A DNA stretch of 64,000 nt from Datisca glomerata (GCA_003255025.1 QANY01005064.1:124001-188000); one strand, 5' to 3'; shown: positions 35,562-47,514, counted from the first letter of the stretch. A program made the numbers and translations. The notes: generated from the sequence alone by a model not told the origin.

Positions 35562-36733
35562 TGTTGCGAAATTTCTATAGTGCAAGTGTACACTATCATC
35601 GTCAAGTAATAAAAATCTATGAAACAGAGTATCGACCACATGATTGATTGATAATAATTATTAGAATTAACTAGATCTTAATTTTAATTGAGAATAACAA
35701 AAAGTTGAGAGTTTTAATTAAATTAAAATTCACCAAACCGAACATGCTCTAAATTCCAATTCTCAATCAATTAACATTTATTCAGAACATTGACAATATA
35801 GAATTTCTCTAATATAATTATTAATCTTTCTCAAGTATTGATAATAATGAATAAAAAATACGAATCATACATCTCTCTCAAGATTCAACGTAATGAAACT
35901 CATTAAGCACAAGAAATTATAGGTTCTACACTAGATTCATAATTATCTCTAACTTATGAAATTCTAATGGTCTTATAAACAAAGAGAAAATTCAATCATC
36001 ACTTCTCAGTCTCACAATTAAATCCAAAATCATGCAATAGTTGGTTATACAATCACAAGCATTAAGAATGGATTATAACACTCAATAATACTGAATAAAC
36101 ATTGATTAAATTAAAATTCAAAATTTATGAAAAATGATGGTTTGGTTACATCGTAGCCCTAGATAAAAAATTAGAACATACTAAAATAAGAAAGCATCCT
36201 ACTAATATTCATGAACATAGAGAAAAGAGAAAAGAAAAACTAGTTTTTGAGGATCAATTTGAAGTTGAGATCCGTTTACGTGTTCGATCTTCTTATTCTC
36301 CTTTCCAAGAGCTTTCTCCTCTGGCTCTCACATCTAAAAAGTCCTCTAAAACCTTAAAACATTCTATTTGTACACTAGGGTTTGATAATGATAAAATTGG
36401 AGTAAAAATCAGAAATAACAAAATCATTATCGCGCCAGCGTTACGGCGCTGAAAGTCAGCGTTGTGGCATTGATGTTCTGATTTCATGATGCCTGCCAGT
36501 GTCACGGGGCTAGGAAACCTGCGTCGCGGAGCTAGATCTTCTATCCAAGTCTGCTCTTTTTTTTTTATCCGCAATTTTACCTTTCAAATCTTTTCAATTC
36601 AATCCAAATGTACTAGACCATCTTACCTACAAAATAAAAGCAAAAGAAACACAAATAAAATAAAATAAACTCAACGAAACTATAAAATGACAGTTAAGAT
36701 TATAAAAAATATGAGTGTGAAATGTACTCATCA
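35562..36733 (-). repeat. 3' LTR of the Athila element
   Basis: 1172 bp; plus reading starts TGTTGCGAAATTTC and ends GTACTCATCA. Compared with the 5' LTR (1250 bp) it lacks about 80 bp, mainly one copy of the GC-rich CAGCGTTGCGGCGCTGG-type segment present near 45440-45500 in the other. These LTRs also match 239-1500 in inverted orientation. Confidence 0.95.
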
Positions 36734-36750
36734 AATACCCCCAAACTTAA
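36734..36750 (-). other. Polypurine tract of the Athila element
   Basis: The minus strand reads TTAAGTTTGGGGGTATT immediately before the LTR start TGATGAGT, the typical Athila/Tat G-run primer for plus-strand synthesis. Confidence 0.85.
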
Positions 36751-37597
36751 ATTTTTTTCTAGTCGTCGAGCAAAACAAAACATAAAAAAATAAAACAAGA
36801 CAAATACTAACTTACATGCCTCATAAGAAATAAAACATTAATTATGGAAAGGTACAGAACAAATGACGAAATGTTTTGACTAACTAAACATGCCTCAGAG
36901 ATTTCAAAATAGTGATAACCCAAACAAAACTTCTGAATTGTGATCATGTAGAATTTCAACACAAATACTAACTTACATTACACCTTGAAAAATCCCAAGT
37001 GGGTGTGCGTCGCCTTAAGTCGCCTAATTTTTTAGTCTTAAAAAGGGTTTATGCAACCAAGTCTTATAAAAGCGGATCTATTAATCTATTACTAGATTAG
37101 AACTTCAAAGGCCAATTTTTCATGTCACTCTCTCCTAATGTAGACAAACAATAATACTTAGGATCAATAGAACTTTTGTAGGCTTGTAATGTATGGCTAG
37201 GGTGTAGGGTAGGATAAATGATATTATTTCGGTTCAATTTTTATCCATAGTCATACATGCATTCTAAGAATCACCAAGCTTAACCCAACTTCTCTTTTCA
37301 CACCCCAAACTTTTCTCTTTCCACATCTTGAATTATCAACCATACCCATCCATTCTTCTTCTTCGTTTTTTTTATATATATATAGATTTCCTTAAGCTTC
37401 TCTTTTCCTTAACGAGCTTTCAGCTAATAGCTCCCAAACCAGTTGGTCTTAGGGTATTATTTGTTGAGACACTCCTTCGAGCTTAGTTACTCAAGTCTAA
37501 GAGGCTACAAAATCAAACTTATTCATAATATATATATGTTTAGTAAATCAATCAAGCCCCTCCAATTCACCCTGATTGTTATAACTCCAAATATTTT
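36751..37597 (-). other. Athila 3' untranslated region
   Basis: AT-rich sequence between the third ORF and the polypurine tract. No coding signature is visible. Confidence 0.6.
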
Positions 37598-38530
37598 CTA
37601 AAAGATAAAAAAACTATGAGTTAAAATGGGTACTAAAGAAAACTTTTTGAAAGAGAATGATGGACAGTTGGTGGCTCTTTGAAACTGTCGGTGGGAAAGA
37701 CCGGTTCCAGGATTTGGTTCATTAGCTGGATCCTTGTACTGGTAAATAGTCATGGTGCTAATGGTTTTCATGGGACGTATTAATTCTTCATAAGATTCCC
37801 ATGTGATAGAAACATTTCTGTACAGCCCAGTGATTAAGCTTGGTATATAAAGTCCACCGTTTTCATAAAAGGTACAATCTAAGATGGAGTTAGAGATGAT
37901 CTGTCCTACATCAATGGACATGCCTATCATTAGTGACCGGTCCGATCCTTAGTGACGTTGCTTGTGTGTGACACTGACATCAATCGGGCTATGACAAAGT
38001 AATGCCAAGACTTGGCGTTCTTGTCCAGAGCACTTGCTTTAATGTGGTTAGGTTCCTCGCTAACCGTCGTCAACCACTGTGTTTCAGACACACATAATGT
38101 TTTGATCACTACATCTAAGTCCACATCCCCTTGTACAAAACTAGAATATTCATCATGCTCAATGTCGAGGAGAGAGTAGTATTTATTGATTGTTATAGCA
38201 TAAAAGGACACCCCACATTGTCCTTAAAAAAGCCACTATCTTTTTGTGAAAGAATGAGTTAGCATAAAATTCCTTAACCAAAGAAACTACACCATCCTCA
38301 GGTGCACGAAAAAAATTTAGCCAACCCCACCTCGTTATGTCATTAATAATGGGAAAGTATGTAGATTCCACATCAAAACCCCTCTCTGGAATAATGTGCT
38401 TATGAAGAATAATTTTCGTCAACCGTTCATAAACCGTCGGGATCTCAAAGAAATTCGGATTATAAGCGGGTGTGAATGGTTCTGGTCTTTTTTGTTTCTT
38501 TGGGGTACCGGTTGAGAACTTTTAGGTGCC
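37598..38530 (-). pseudogene. Athila third ORF, putative plant transposon/env-like protein (degenerate)
   Basis: Downstream of pol, where Athila elements carry an extra ORF. Three overlapping frames continue one another: 38422-38183 (ERGFDVESTYFPI, WLNFFRAPEDGVVSLVKEFYA), 38211-37930 (INKYYSLLDIEHDEYSSF, DLDVVIKTLCVSETQW, ASALDKNAKSWHYFVIARLM, SNVTKDRTG) and 37930-37598 (MSIDVGQIISNSILDC, GGLYIPSLITGLYR). The series matches the family annotated as putative plant transposon protein (Pfam PF20167 as I recall it), often found in Athila copies. Frameshifts at about 38200 and 37930 break it. The biochemical role of this family is unknown; calling it env is positional only. Confidence 0.75.
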
Positions 38531-38974
38531 ATTGAGATAATGAAATACCACAAAATTGAACACAAGCAACAAAATCCAGTTCAATACTTATGCTCGAACC
38601 CATTTAGAGGCACATTCACCACTCAAATCAACAACAAATTAACTAACTCTTCTTTGAGGAATTTTATCAAACACTTGATAGGCGATCCAAAACTTATGAA
38701 GAAAGTGTCGAAATATATCCTCAATAAACAACCCAAACTTAAGGCTCTCCCACAATCAACAATCTCAGAATAATAGCAGCGCCACAACGCTGACCTACTG
38801 ACTTAGCTTTTTTTATTGAATACCTAAATAAAAAATTAAATTAAATTAAATTAAAAAAACCAAATTAGAAATAGAATAAAATTAAGACAAACTCGGGTTA
38901 GCACTTTCTTTACTGTCGTCAGCCGGATGAAATGTCGATGCTCATGGAGAGTCTAACATGATTTGGTCTTTTCT

Positions 38975-40387
38975 TGATCAATACAATCATCCAAATATGG
39001 CTTCACCTGTTGTCCATTGACCTTAAAATTTCCTTTTTCTGGATGATGAAGCTCTACCGCACCATGAGGGAACACTTTTGCTATAATGAATGCGCCTGAT
39101 CATCATGACTTAAGCTTTCTTGGAAATAACCGGAGTCGAGAGTTGTATACTAACACTTTTTGGCCAGGAGAAATTTCCTTTCGAATGATGCGCTAGTCAC
39201 GCCATTGTTTGGTACGTTCCTTCTACATCCGAGCATTTTCATAAGCATCTTGACGTAACACATCTAATTCATTAAGTTGAAGGCATCGTTTGACACCGAC
39301 GGCTTGTAGGTCAAAATTTAGGTTCCTAATTCCACTGGTAAATGACATGCTTTACCAAAAAAAAGTAATCGGTAAGGAGTTATTCTGATCGGTGTTTTAA
39401 AAGTAGTTCGATATGCCCAAAGAGCTTCATCAAGTTTCTTCGACTAATCCTTCTTGAAGAACTTACCTTCTTTTCGAGAATCCACTTTAATTCCCTGTTA
39501 GAAATCTCTACTTGACCACTCGTCTAAGGATGATAAGCTGTGGCAATTTTATGTTTGACCCAATATTCTCCCAAAAGAGCTTCAAATTGGTTGTTACAAA
39601 AATGTGTACCTTCATCGTTTATGATAGCTCTTGGGGTTCCAAAACGGGTGCAAATATTTTTTTGTAGAAATTTTACGACCACCTTGGAATCATTTGTTGG
39701 TCGCGCCACTGCTTCCACACACTTAGAGATGTAATCAACAGCCACTAAGATATAGAGGTTGCTGAAAGATGGCGGAAAAGGTCCCGTGAAGTCGATGTCC
39801 CGTACATAAAAAATTTCTACTTCCAAGATGCTGTTTAATGGCATTACATTCTGACATGAAATATTCCCAGTTCGTTGACATCGAACACAAGCAGCAACAT
39901 AAGTATGAGCATCCTTGAAAAGAGAAGGCCAATAAAAACTTGATTGAAGAATTTTAGCGACCGTTCGATTAGTACAAAAATGACCACCATATTCTGAGGA
40001 ATGACAATGGTGAAGGATGCTTGCTTTCTCTTCCTCTAGAACACACCTCCTAATGATTAGGTCCGGACAATGCTTATAAAGAAAATGTTCTTCCCAATAA
40101 TATTGCTTCACGTCTGACAAAAATTTCTTTCTTTGTTGACTAGATTGATCTGGAGGGAGTACATTACTAACAAAGTAATTAACGAAATCAGCAAACCAAG
40201 GAAGATTACCAGTGCTTACAACGAAGAGTTGTTGGTCCGGGAAAATTTCTCTAATTGGTGGTTCATTCTCAACATTAACTTCAGCTTGTTCCAATATAGA
40301 TAAACGATTGGGAACAAGATTCTCCGTGCCTTTCTTATCCTGAATCTCCAAGTCAAATTCTTACAACAACAAAACCCATCGTATCAA
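38975..40387 (-). pseudogene. Athila integrase (degenerate)
   Basis: Integrase inserts retrotransposon cDNA into the genome. The open block 40351-39524 holds the HHCC zinc finger (H-H-C-H then CVRCQRTG; H near 40010 and C near 39885) and the core start [11 protein letters not shown] (first catalytic Asp). Next come [12 protein letters not shown] and [15 protein letters not shown], with Asp kept at the second site and an unusual Asn-Asp-Glu instead of Ser-Asp-Gly. A stop follows AYHP at 39521-39523; beyond it the same frame goes on with SGQVEISNRELK, supplying the catalytic Glu. The C-terminal part, with KEISPGQKVLVYNSRLRLFP and GAVELHHPEKGNFKVNGQQ (39050-39000), completes the domain, with one or more shifts between. 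Confidence 0.85.
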
Positions 40388-41660
40388 ACGATGCATATCA
40401 TCCTTCTTCTCAATCAAGTACTTAATGCGATGCATACCATCCTTCTTCTCAATCAAGTACTTAATGATGGTGTGGTCGGTGACACTATGACTTTAGTCCC
40501 AATCAAGTATGATTTAAATTTGTCAAACATGAAAACGACTGCCAGTAGTTCTTTTTCAGTAGTGGTGTATTTGAGTTGAGCATCATTGAGTGTTCGGCTT
40601 GCATGATAAATAGCATGAAAAACTTTGCCTTTTTGTTGCCCCAAGACAACTCCGACAGCATAATATCTAGCATCACACATCAAATCAAACGCTGAATCCC
40701 AATTCGGTGCTACAATTATAGGAGCAGAAACCAAAGCTTTTTTCATGAATGTAAATGCTCTATGACACTCCTTATTAAATTGAAACGGAGCATCCTTCTC
40801 AAGAATATTAAAGAGAGGCTTCGTGATCTTGGAAAATCCTTAATGAAACGGCGGTAAAACCCGGCATGGCCAATAAAACTTCGAATGCCTTTAACTGATG
40901 TCGATGGTGGAAGCTTCTCAACGGTCTTAATTTTTGCACGATCTACTTCAATCCCTTTAGCTGAGATTCGATGACCAAGAACAATTCCCTCTTATACCAT
41001 AAAATGGCACTTTTCCCAATTCAAAATGAAATTTGTTTCTTTGCATTGTTCCAACACAAGAAATAAATTCGCCAAACAAGAGTCAAAAGTATGACCAAAG
41101 ACTGAGAAGTCATCCATAAATACTTCAATGAAATGCTCAACCATGGCAGAAAAGATTACCATCATGCACCTTTGAAACATCGCTGGTGCGTTACATAAAC
41201 CAAATGGCATTCGTCTAAACGCAAATGTTCCATATGGGCGTGCATGTCATTTTCTCTTGATCTTCTTGTGCTATAGAAATTTGATTGTAACCAGAATAAC
41301 CATCGCAATAATATGCATGGAAAATCACTCTATCAAGAATTTGATCAATAAATGGAAGTGGAAAGTGATCATTACTTGAAACTTTGTTGAGCATTACATA
41401 CTCTCCAACTGGTCACCATTCTCATAAGATTTAATTCATTCTTCCATTGGCAACCACTGTCATTCCACCTTTCTTTGGCACAACTTGCACAGGACTGACC
41501 CAAGCACTATAAAAAATAGGATAGATCATACATCCATCAAGAAGCTTCAATACTTCAGCCCTTACCACCTCTTTCATTTTGGGATTTAACCGGTGATGGT
41601 GTTCCACAGATGGTATAAAATTATCACCCATTAAGATTTTATGCACATGCAAAGTGATAG
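40388..41660 (-). pseudogene. Athila reverse transcriptase and RNase H (degenerate)
   Basis: Copies element RNA to DNA and removes the RNA. The RT N terminus at 41652-41431 reads NPKMKEVVRAEVLKLLDG and WVSPVQVVPKKGGMT. Fingers and palm continue in pieces (HFPLPFIDQILDR near 41350, YSGYNQIS near 41285). 41210-40992 has MPFGLCNAPAMFQRCMM and the catalytic FMDDFSVFG with both Asp present, then LNWEKCHFMV. RNase H occupies 40746-40453: APNWDSAFDLMCDARYYAVG, YHASRTLNDAQLKYTTTEKEL. About 30 residues that join VVPKKGG to the fingers are missing or scrambled near 41430, and a shift follows KVIV near 40485. FMDD (rather than YVDD) is normal for Athila. Confidence 0.85.
40389..40466. repeat. 39-bp in-frame tandem duplication inside Athila RNase H
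   Basis: Two adjacent copies (40389-40427 and 40428-40466), differing at one position, together encode a 13-residue repeat (IKYLIEKKD(D/G)MHR). The copy number is odd for a conserved enzyme; intact relatives have one. Confidence 0.95.
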
Positions 41661-42153
41661 GCTAATTCCTCTTATTCAGAGATTGATCACCCTAGTATTT
41701 TTTTGTGTTCTCTTAATACCCTCAAAAGTTTGTCTTCTTGTTCATCATTTAACGAAGCAGAAATAATGACATGAAGAAAAGAGACGTCTCCCAGATAAGC
41801 ATACCAAAGGTGGGTTGGCAATTGCTTTAGTTCTCATACTAGTGACTTTTCAATGGATGGCAATTGTCTAGGTTTACTTTCTCCTAATTCTTCAAACGAC
41901 CTCCTGATGAATATTGGTGGAGATGCTTCTAATCGATTCACACACTCCAAATCTATGGATCTTCCCTGTCAATTTCCCCAACTAGACATGTTTCTGATGG
42001 CTCAACCGGATAGCTTTTCTGAATGACTTCTTTGATATATCTCTCTGCACCATCCACTCAAAAATAACTATCAGCATCATTAGGGTATTTAATTATTTTG
42101 AAGACATTGAAAATTACTTGCTTCTCATTTACTCTTAGAGTAAGCTGCCCTTT
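41661..42153 (-). pseudogene. Athila protease-RT linker, degenerate
   Basis: No intact domain. The minus strand contains scattered Athila-like fragments (for example LPPSLKYAFLG-like sequence near 41840 is not open). It is listed because it belongs to the same polyprotein. Confidence 0.4.
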
Positions 42154-42480
42154 CTACACATCAATAAGAGTTCTCCCTGTGCCCAAGAATGGTCTACCAA
42201 GAATAATTGGAATTTCTCGGTCTTCATCCATATCAAGAACAATAAAATCCTCTGGGAAGATAAACTTATCCACTTTTACCAATACATCTTCAACAATTCC
42301 TTGTGGATATTTGATGGAGCGATCTGCTAACTGTAAAGAGACCATTGTGGGTTCAATTCCTTAAGACCTAGCTTCTTATAAACCGAGTAAGGAATCAAAT
42401 TAATATTAGCTCCAAGATCACATAAAACCTTTTCAAAATTTCAATTGCCAATGGTGCATGGAATAGTAAAACTCACAGGG
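42154..42480 (-). pseudogene. Athila aspartic protease (degenerate)
   Basis: It cleaves the polyprotein in active copies. The catalytic motif reads VLCDLGANINLIPYSVYKKLGL (D-L-G-A; the dimer's Asp near 42418) in one frame. After a shift near 42363, 42345-42154 gives [38 protein letters not shown] and [22 protein letters not shown] just before the motif (near 42442) replaces what is usually Cys. Confidence 0.85.
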
Positions 42481-42581
42481 TCCTTTAAATTCATGGGCAA
42501 TTTATTCTGCAATATTGCACTGCATTTCTTAGTAAGTGCAACTGTCTCATACTCCTCCGGCTTTCTCTTATTTGAGAGAAT

Positions 42582-44349
42582 TTACTTCATAAATTTTACA
42601 TAGCTCGGCATTTGTTCCAAATCATCGGTAAATGGAATATTGATGTGCAATTTTTTAAACACGTCAAGAAACTTGGAAAACTGCTTGTGGAATCGCTGAG
42701 GGTATGGAATAGGTGGAATATATGGTGGAGGATTATCAGGAAAGAGCTTTGATTTAGGTTTGTCTTCCTTCATCTGTGAACTCTTGTCTAACTCACCACC
42801 TTTTGTCTCAATTTTTGCTTCCATTGGCTGAGAGCTTTCAACAATCACTTTCTGAGGTTCTGCCAACTCCTTCCCAATAAAAAGAGTAATGGCCTTTACT
42901 TGCTCTTTGAGATTTTTCTTAGTGTTGCTCGATAGAGAACCTTGTGGTCTTTGTGTGAGTATTTCAGAAAGTTGACCCATTTGAAGCTCCAAATTCCTGT
43001 TCGACATAGCTTGACTCTGAATACTAGTTTCTTACCTCTAGATACTTGTTTCTTGCCTCTAGATACTTGTTTCTTGCCTTTGAAGTGTAGCATTTGTTCT
43101 TTCCATAAATTGAGTAGTACTAATTGTGAGCTGGGCAATAACATCTTCTAGAGAATTTTTAAGTTGTTGAGGCTGAAACTAAGGCTGAGTTGCAACTAGT
43201 GGATTAATCACATTTTGACTATTCTTCCATGAGAAATTGGGGTGATTTCTCCATCCTTGATTGTAGGTGTTGCAGAATGGATTATTCTGCCTATTGTAGT
43301 TCCTAACAAAGTTAGCTTGTTCAGACTGAGAAGGAGCAAATAAATTTCTAGCTTGACATTCAGTGCTAGAATGAGGTCCATTACATAATTCACAAACTTC
43401 CTGTGTCGCATGAACTGCACTAGCATTGGCAGTGAAAGAGTTAAATTTCTTTGAAAGTGTAGCTACTTGAGCTGTGAGGGTATTAAGTGCATCTACTTCA
43501 TGAACTCCATGAGTCTTTCTTGGATCATTGCACTCAGTTGGCGATTGATAAGCATCTGCAACCATTTCTTGTAGCAAGGCATAAACATCCTCATGTGTTT
43601 TTCCCATCAAAGCACCTCCTGCTGCTGCATCCACTAACGTCCTTGTTGAATTTCTCAAACCATTATAGAAAGTTTGGACTTGTAGCCATCCAAGAAGTCC
43701 GCGATGTGGGCATCCTCTCAACATCTCTTTAACCCTCTCCCAAGCTTCATAAAGAGACTCCAACTCATGTTGGGAAAATGTGGTGATCTCATTCCTCAAT
43801 TTGGCTGTTTTAGCTGGTGGTTAGAATTTGGCTAAATTTTTTTCAGAGAGGTCATTCTAAGTAGTGATCGATCTAGTTGGAAAATAGTTCAACCAACTCT
43901 TAGCCTTATCCCGAAGTGAGAATGAGAATAATCTTAGCCTAATTACATCAGAAGAGGCACTATTATGCTTGAATGTCTCATAAATTTCGAGAAAATTTGC
44001 TATATGGACGTTTGAATCATTATTAGGTAGACCTTTGAACTGATTTGCTTGTAACATTTGAATGATAACTGGCCTTATCTAAAAAAATTTGGCATTAATA
44101 GCAGGGCGTTGAATAATTGATGCGGCCTCATTGACAACTAGCATCACATAATCTTGAATTACCCGTTCATAATTTCAAGATTTTCTCGAACGTCTTCCAT
44201 GGTTTCTTGAGATTGTTTAGAAGCTTCTCCATCACTTTTCTATTACGACGACAAGTTCGCTCAATTTCCAAATTTAGGGAGTCAAATTTTCGCTTCCAAA
44301 TTTTCTCATACACATTTGAAAACGCCTGAAAATTTAAAACAGTAAACAA
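42582..44349 (-). pseudogene. Athila gag (degenerate)
   Basis: Structural polyprotein. The N-terminal helical block (44349-44167) is followed by a capsid core in a single frame from about 44130. It is interrupted by stops at 44079-44081, 43857-43859 and 43821-43823: LQANQFKGLPNNDSNVHIANF, LFSFSLRDKAKSWLNYF, ERVKEMLRGCPHRGLLGWL and QTFYNGLRNSTRTLVDAAAGG (each in positions 44057-43640). A zinc knuckle CELCNGPHSSTEC lies near 43395. After a further stop at 43179, the frame resumes at 43007 with NLELQMGQLSEILTQRPQG, PPPYIPPIPYPQRFHKQFSK and KLHINIPFTDDLEQMPSYVKF. Order and motifs are those of Athila gag. Confidence 0.88.
43015..43077. repeat. 21-bp triplication in Athila gag
   Basis: Three adjacent 21-bp units (43015-43035, 43036-43056, 43057-43077) each encode a seven-residue unit RQETSIQ or its mutated form. 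In two units the Gln codon is TAG and in one there is another stop, so the repeats now break the frame. Confidence 0.9.
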
Positions 44350-44433
44350 TCATAAATAAGTAAAAAGAAATAAAAATTAAGACTCAAATTAAAATTAAGA
44401 ATATTTAACTCCAATATTTATAAATTAAATCAT

Positions 44434-44451
44434 TCCCCAGCAGGGGCACCA
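44434..44451 (-). other. Athila primer binding site (tRNA-Asp type)
   Basis: The minus strand reads TGGTGCCCCTGCTGGGGA six bases from the LTR end. It matches 14 of 18 positions of the plant tRNA-Asp primer site TGGCGCCGTTGCCGGGGA used by Athila and Tat elements. Confidence 0.85.
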
Positions 44452-44457
44452 AAAACT

Positions 44458-45707
44458 TGTTGTGGATTTCTATAGTGCAAGTGTACTTTATCATCGTCAA
44501 GTAATAAAATTCTATGAAATAGAGTATCGTCCACAAGATTGATTGATATTAATTATTAGAATTAACAAAATCCTAATTTTAATTGAGAATAACGAAAAGA
44601 TAAAATTTAAATAGTTAAAAAATCTAGGGTCTTTGATTTCACCAAACCAAACATGCTCCAAATTCCAATTCTCAATCAATTAAAGTTTATTCATAACATT
44701 GATAGTGAATTTATCTAATATAATTATCAATCTTTCTCAAGCATCGATAATAATGAATAAAAAATATAAATCATACATCTCTGTTAAGATTCAATATAAT
44801 GAAACTCATTAAGCACAAAAGATTATAGTTACTACACTAGATTCATAATTATCTCTAACTTATGAAATTCTAATAGTGTTATAAACAAAGTGCAAATTCA
44901 ATCATCACTTCTCAGTCTCAGAATCAAATCCAAAATCATACAATAATTGGCCAGACAATCACAAGCATTAATAACGGATTATAACACTCAACAATACTGA
45001 ATACATATCGATTAAATTAAAAATCAAAATTTATGAACAATCATGGTTTGGTTACATTGTAGCCCTAGATAAAAAATTAGAACACACTAATATAAGAAAG
45101 CATCCTACTAATATTCATGAACATAGAGAAAAGAGAGAAGAAAAACTAGCTTTTGAGGATCAATTTGAAGTTGAGAACCGTTTCCGGCTTCGATCTTCTT
45201 GTTCTTCTCTCCAAGATCCTTCTCCTCTAGATCTCATGTCCAAAAAGTCCTCTAAAAACCCTCAAACTTTCTATTTATACACTAGGGTTTGATAATGAAA
45301 AAATTAGAGTAAAAATCAGAAATTACAAAAGTCCAATGTCGGGGCGCTGAATGCCAGCGTCGTGGTGTTGATGTTCCAATTTCTTGATGCCACACAAGTG
45401 TCATGGTGCTGGAAGCCAGTGTCACAGCGCTGGCATTTGGTACAAACTTTTCAGTGTCCAACGTCACTGTGCTGGGAAGCCAGCGTTGCGGCGCTGGCTC
45501 TTCTATCCAAGTCAGCTCTTTTGTTTTCGATTTATCTGTAATTTTACCTTCCAAAATTTTCAAAATATTTTCAAATCAATCCAAATCCACTAGACCATCT
45601 TTCTTAGAAAATAAAAGCAAAACAAATATAAGTCAAATAAAAAACTCAAAGAACCTATAAGTTAAAGTTAAGATTATAAAAAATATGAGTGTGATATGCA
45701 CTCATCA
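44458..45707 (-). repeat. 5' LTR of the Athila element
   Basis: 1250 bp; plus reading starts TGTTGTGGATTTC and ends GCACTCATCA, directly followed by the ACTAT target copy. Near-parallel with 35562-36733 and, inverted, with 239-1500. Confidence 0.95.
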
Positions 45708-45712
45708 ACTAT

Positions 45713-47001
45713 CTCAATGGAGCACCTCGCCCGCCCAAGCATCGGGGTGTTGGAATCTATGGAACTGGATCTCCGCCATGTGGAATGGATGGATCATATC
45801 ATTCATTATCTTAGTCATAGGGAACTCCTAGAAGACAAAAGTAAAGCAAGATGAGTTCGGTATGCCTAAGCCCGATACACGTTACTAGAGGGAATCATAT
45901 ACCGAAGGGGTTTTTCACTACCATACCTAAGGTGTGTGAGAAAGGTGGAGGTTGACTATGTCATGAAAGAGGTGCATGAAGGCACGTGTGGAAACTATTT
46001 AGGGGGCAAGCTCTAGCATAAAACTGATTAGGGAGGGTTATTACTGGCCCACCATGAAAACAAATGGTAAGGAATTTGCAAGAAGATGTGATCACTACCA
46101 GAAATTCGCCCGTTACCCTCACCAGCCCCCACAGGAACTCATGTCAATGATTAGTCCATAGTTTTTTTGTATTGGGGGATCGACCACATAGGCCATCTCC
46201 TAATGGGAAAAGGGCAAGTAATATTCGCCATTGTAGCTGTGGACTATTTCACGAAATGAGTTGGGGATGAGCCATTGGCAACATTCACTGAATAAAAGAC
46301 GACCGCTTTTATTTGAATAAATATTTTGTACAGATTTGGCATTCCTAATACTATCATGACGAATAACGGGAAAATTGATAATTCAAGGTTCAAGGAATTT
46401 TGTGATGGCTTTAGCATCAAGTCCTCCCCGGCCCATCCTCAGGATAATGGGCAACTAGACGCAGTCAATAAAGTTATCAAGCACACTCTAAGGGTGACGA
46501 TCCAAGATCTAAAAGGAGCATGGTCAGAAGAACTTCCCAGGGTTCTATGGTCCTACCAAACTACTACTCAAGGGTCAACAAAAGAGACCCCTTTTTCTCT
46601 TGCATTTGGGATGGCAGTGATGGTCGCCATAGAAATTGGACTGCTTACAAAGAGGTAGTGCTCATATGATGGGGGGATGAATGAAGAAGCCTCTAGGGTC
46701 CAACTCAATCTATTTAAAGAACATCAGGAACAAGCTTGGCTACGGACATTAGCATATAAGCAGAGGGTGGCCCACCACTATAATTCATGGGTGAAAGAAA
46801 TGTCGTTCAAAGTAAATGACCCAGTTCTATGAAAAGCAGAGTTTGGGCCTGACCATGTGAAAGAGCCCTTGGCCTCAATAGGGAAGGACCCTACAAGGTT
46901 GTCCGAGTACTTGGGCCCGAAACCTACGAGTTGGAAGATTGCTTGGGGAACATACTAAAGCACCATGGAATGCCGAGCACCTGAAAGTGTATTACCCTTA
47001 A
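45713..47001 (+). pseudogene. Tat-lineage integrase (degenerate)
   Basis: Continuation of the Tat pol after the Athila insertion. Blocks: linker helices to 45900; zinc-finger region 45925-46110 (VHEGTCGNYLGGKL then RRCDHYQKFA-type, with Cys/His partly lost); core WGIDHIGHLLMGKGQ (46170-46215, first Asp) and FAIVAVDYFTK. 46326-46658 follows with FGIPNTIMTNNGKIDNSRF, SSPAHPQDNGQLDAVNKVI, GAWSEELPRVLWSYQTTTQ and ETPFSLAFGM. The second catalytic Asp of the usual SDNG motif is Asn and the Glu (normally GQVEAVNK) is Asp, so it is dead even if frames were open. The C-terminal part 46690-46998 ends LKVYYP and TAA. Confidence 0.85.
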
Positions 47002-47107
47002 GAAAATGTATGATTTCAATTATGAATGTACAGTTCAAACATGAATGAAGAAGGCTCTAACTATGGCATCTTTCTGAGTATCTATGATAATTCTTGAATA
47101 CATAGGC

Positions 47108-47262
47108 CATACCCCACGATCAATGCTACCAGTACCCTTAGGCTCTTCAAAGTAGAAGTGAACCTGATGGCTAATAAACCGTACCTCACGGTCCCCAAGC
47201 CCCTTTAGGCTCTTCAAAATAGAATCGAACCCAAAGGTAAACAAACTGTACCCCATGGTCAG
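47108..47262. repeat. Tandem repeat of about 70 bp in the Tat 3' region
   Basis: Units start at 47108 and 47179 with a partial third at 47247. Each has C(C/T)(A/G)TACC(C/T)CA(C/T)(G)(A/G)TC followed by CCCTT(T)AGGCTCTTCAAA. Tandem repeats between integrase and the 3' LTR are common in Tat elements. Confidence 0.8.
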
Positions 47263-47514
47263 GGCGAAGAGCAAAGCATAAGAATAAAGAGATGATATGT
47301 CAAACAAAATTACAATCAATATTCATAAATTCAACAAACATTATATATTACATTTACATGTTCTGGTTACATATTGCAAAAAGAAAAACAAACAAACAAG
47401 TGTTTACTAAAAATCAGGTCGGAGGAGGATGAGGAGGAGAAATGGTAGACAATCTCGGGAGAAATGTGAGGTCTAAAGAGGGCTAATTCTCTAAAATCAA
47501 CTTCCTGGTCATGG

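Larger units (their letters stand above)
35562..45707 (-). mobile_element. Full-length Athila-lineage Ty3/gypsy retrotransposon inserted in the Tat element
   Basis: Length 10,146 bp, minus orientation. It is flanked on both sides by ACTAT (35557-35561 and 45708-45712), a perfect 5-bp target duplication. LTRs are 35562-36733 and 44458-45707, both with TG/CA ends in plus reading. Primer site, polypurine tract, gag, protease, RT/RNase H, integrase and an extra ORF follow the Athila order. The Tat reading runs out on one side (35561) and resumes as integrase on the other, confirming insertion into it. All genes carry stops or shifts, so it is non-autonomous now. Confidence 0.95.
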
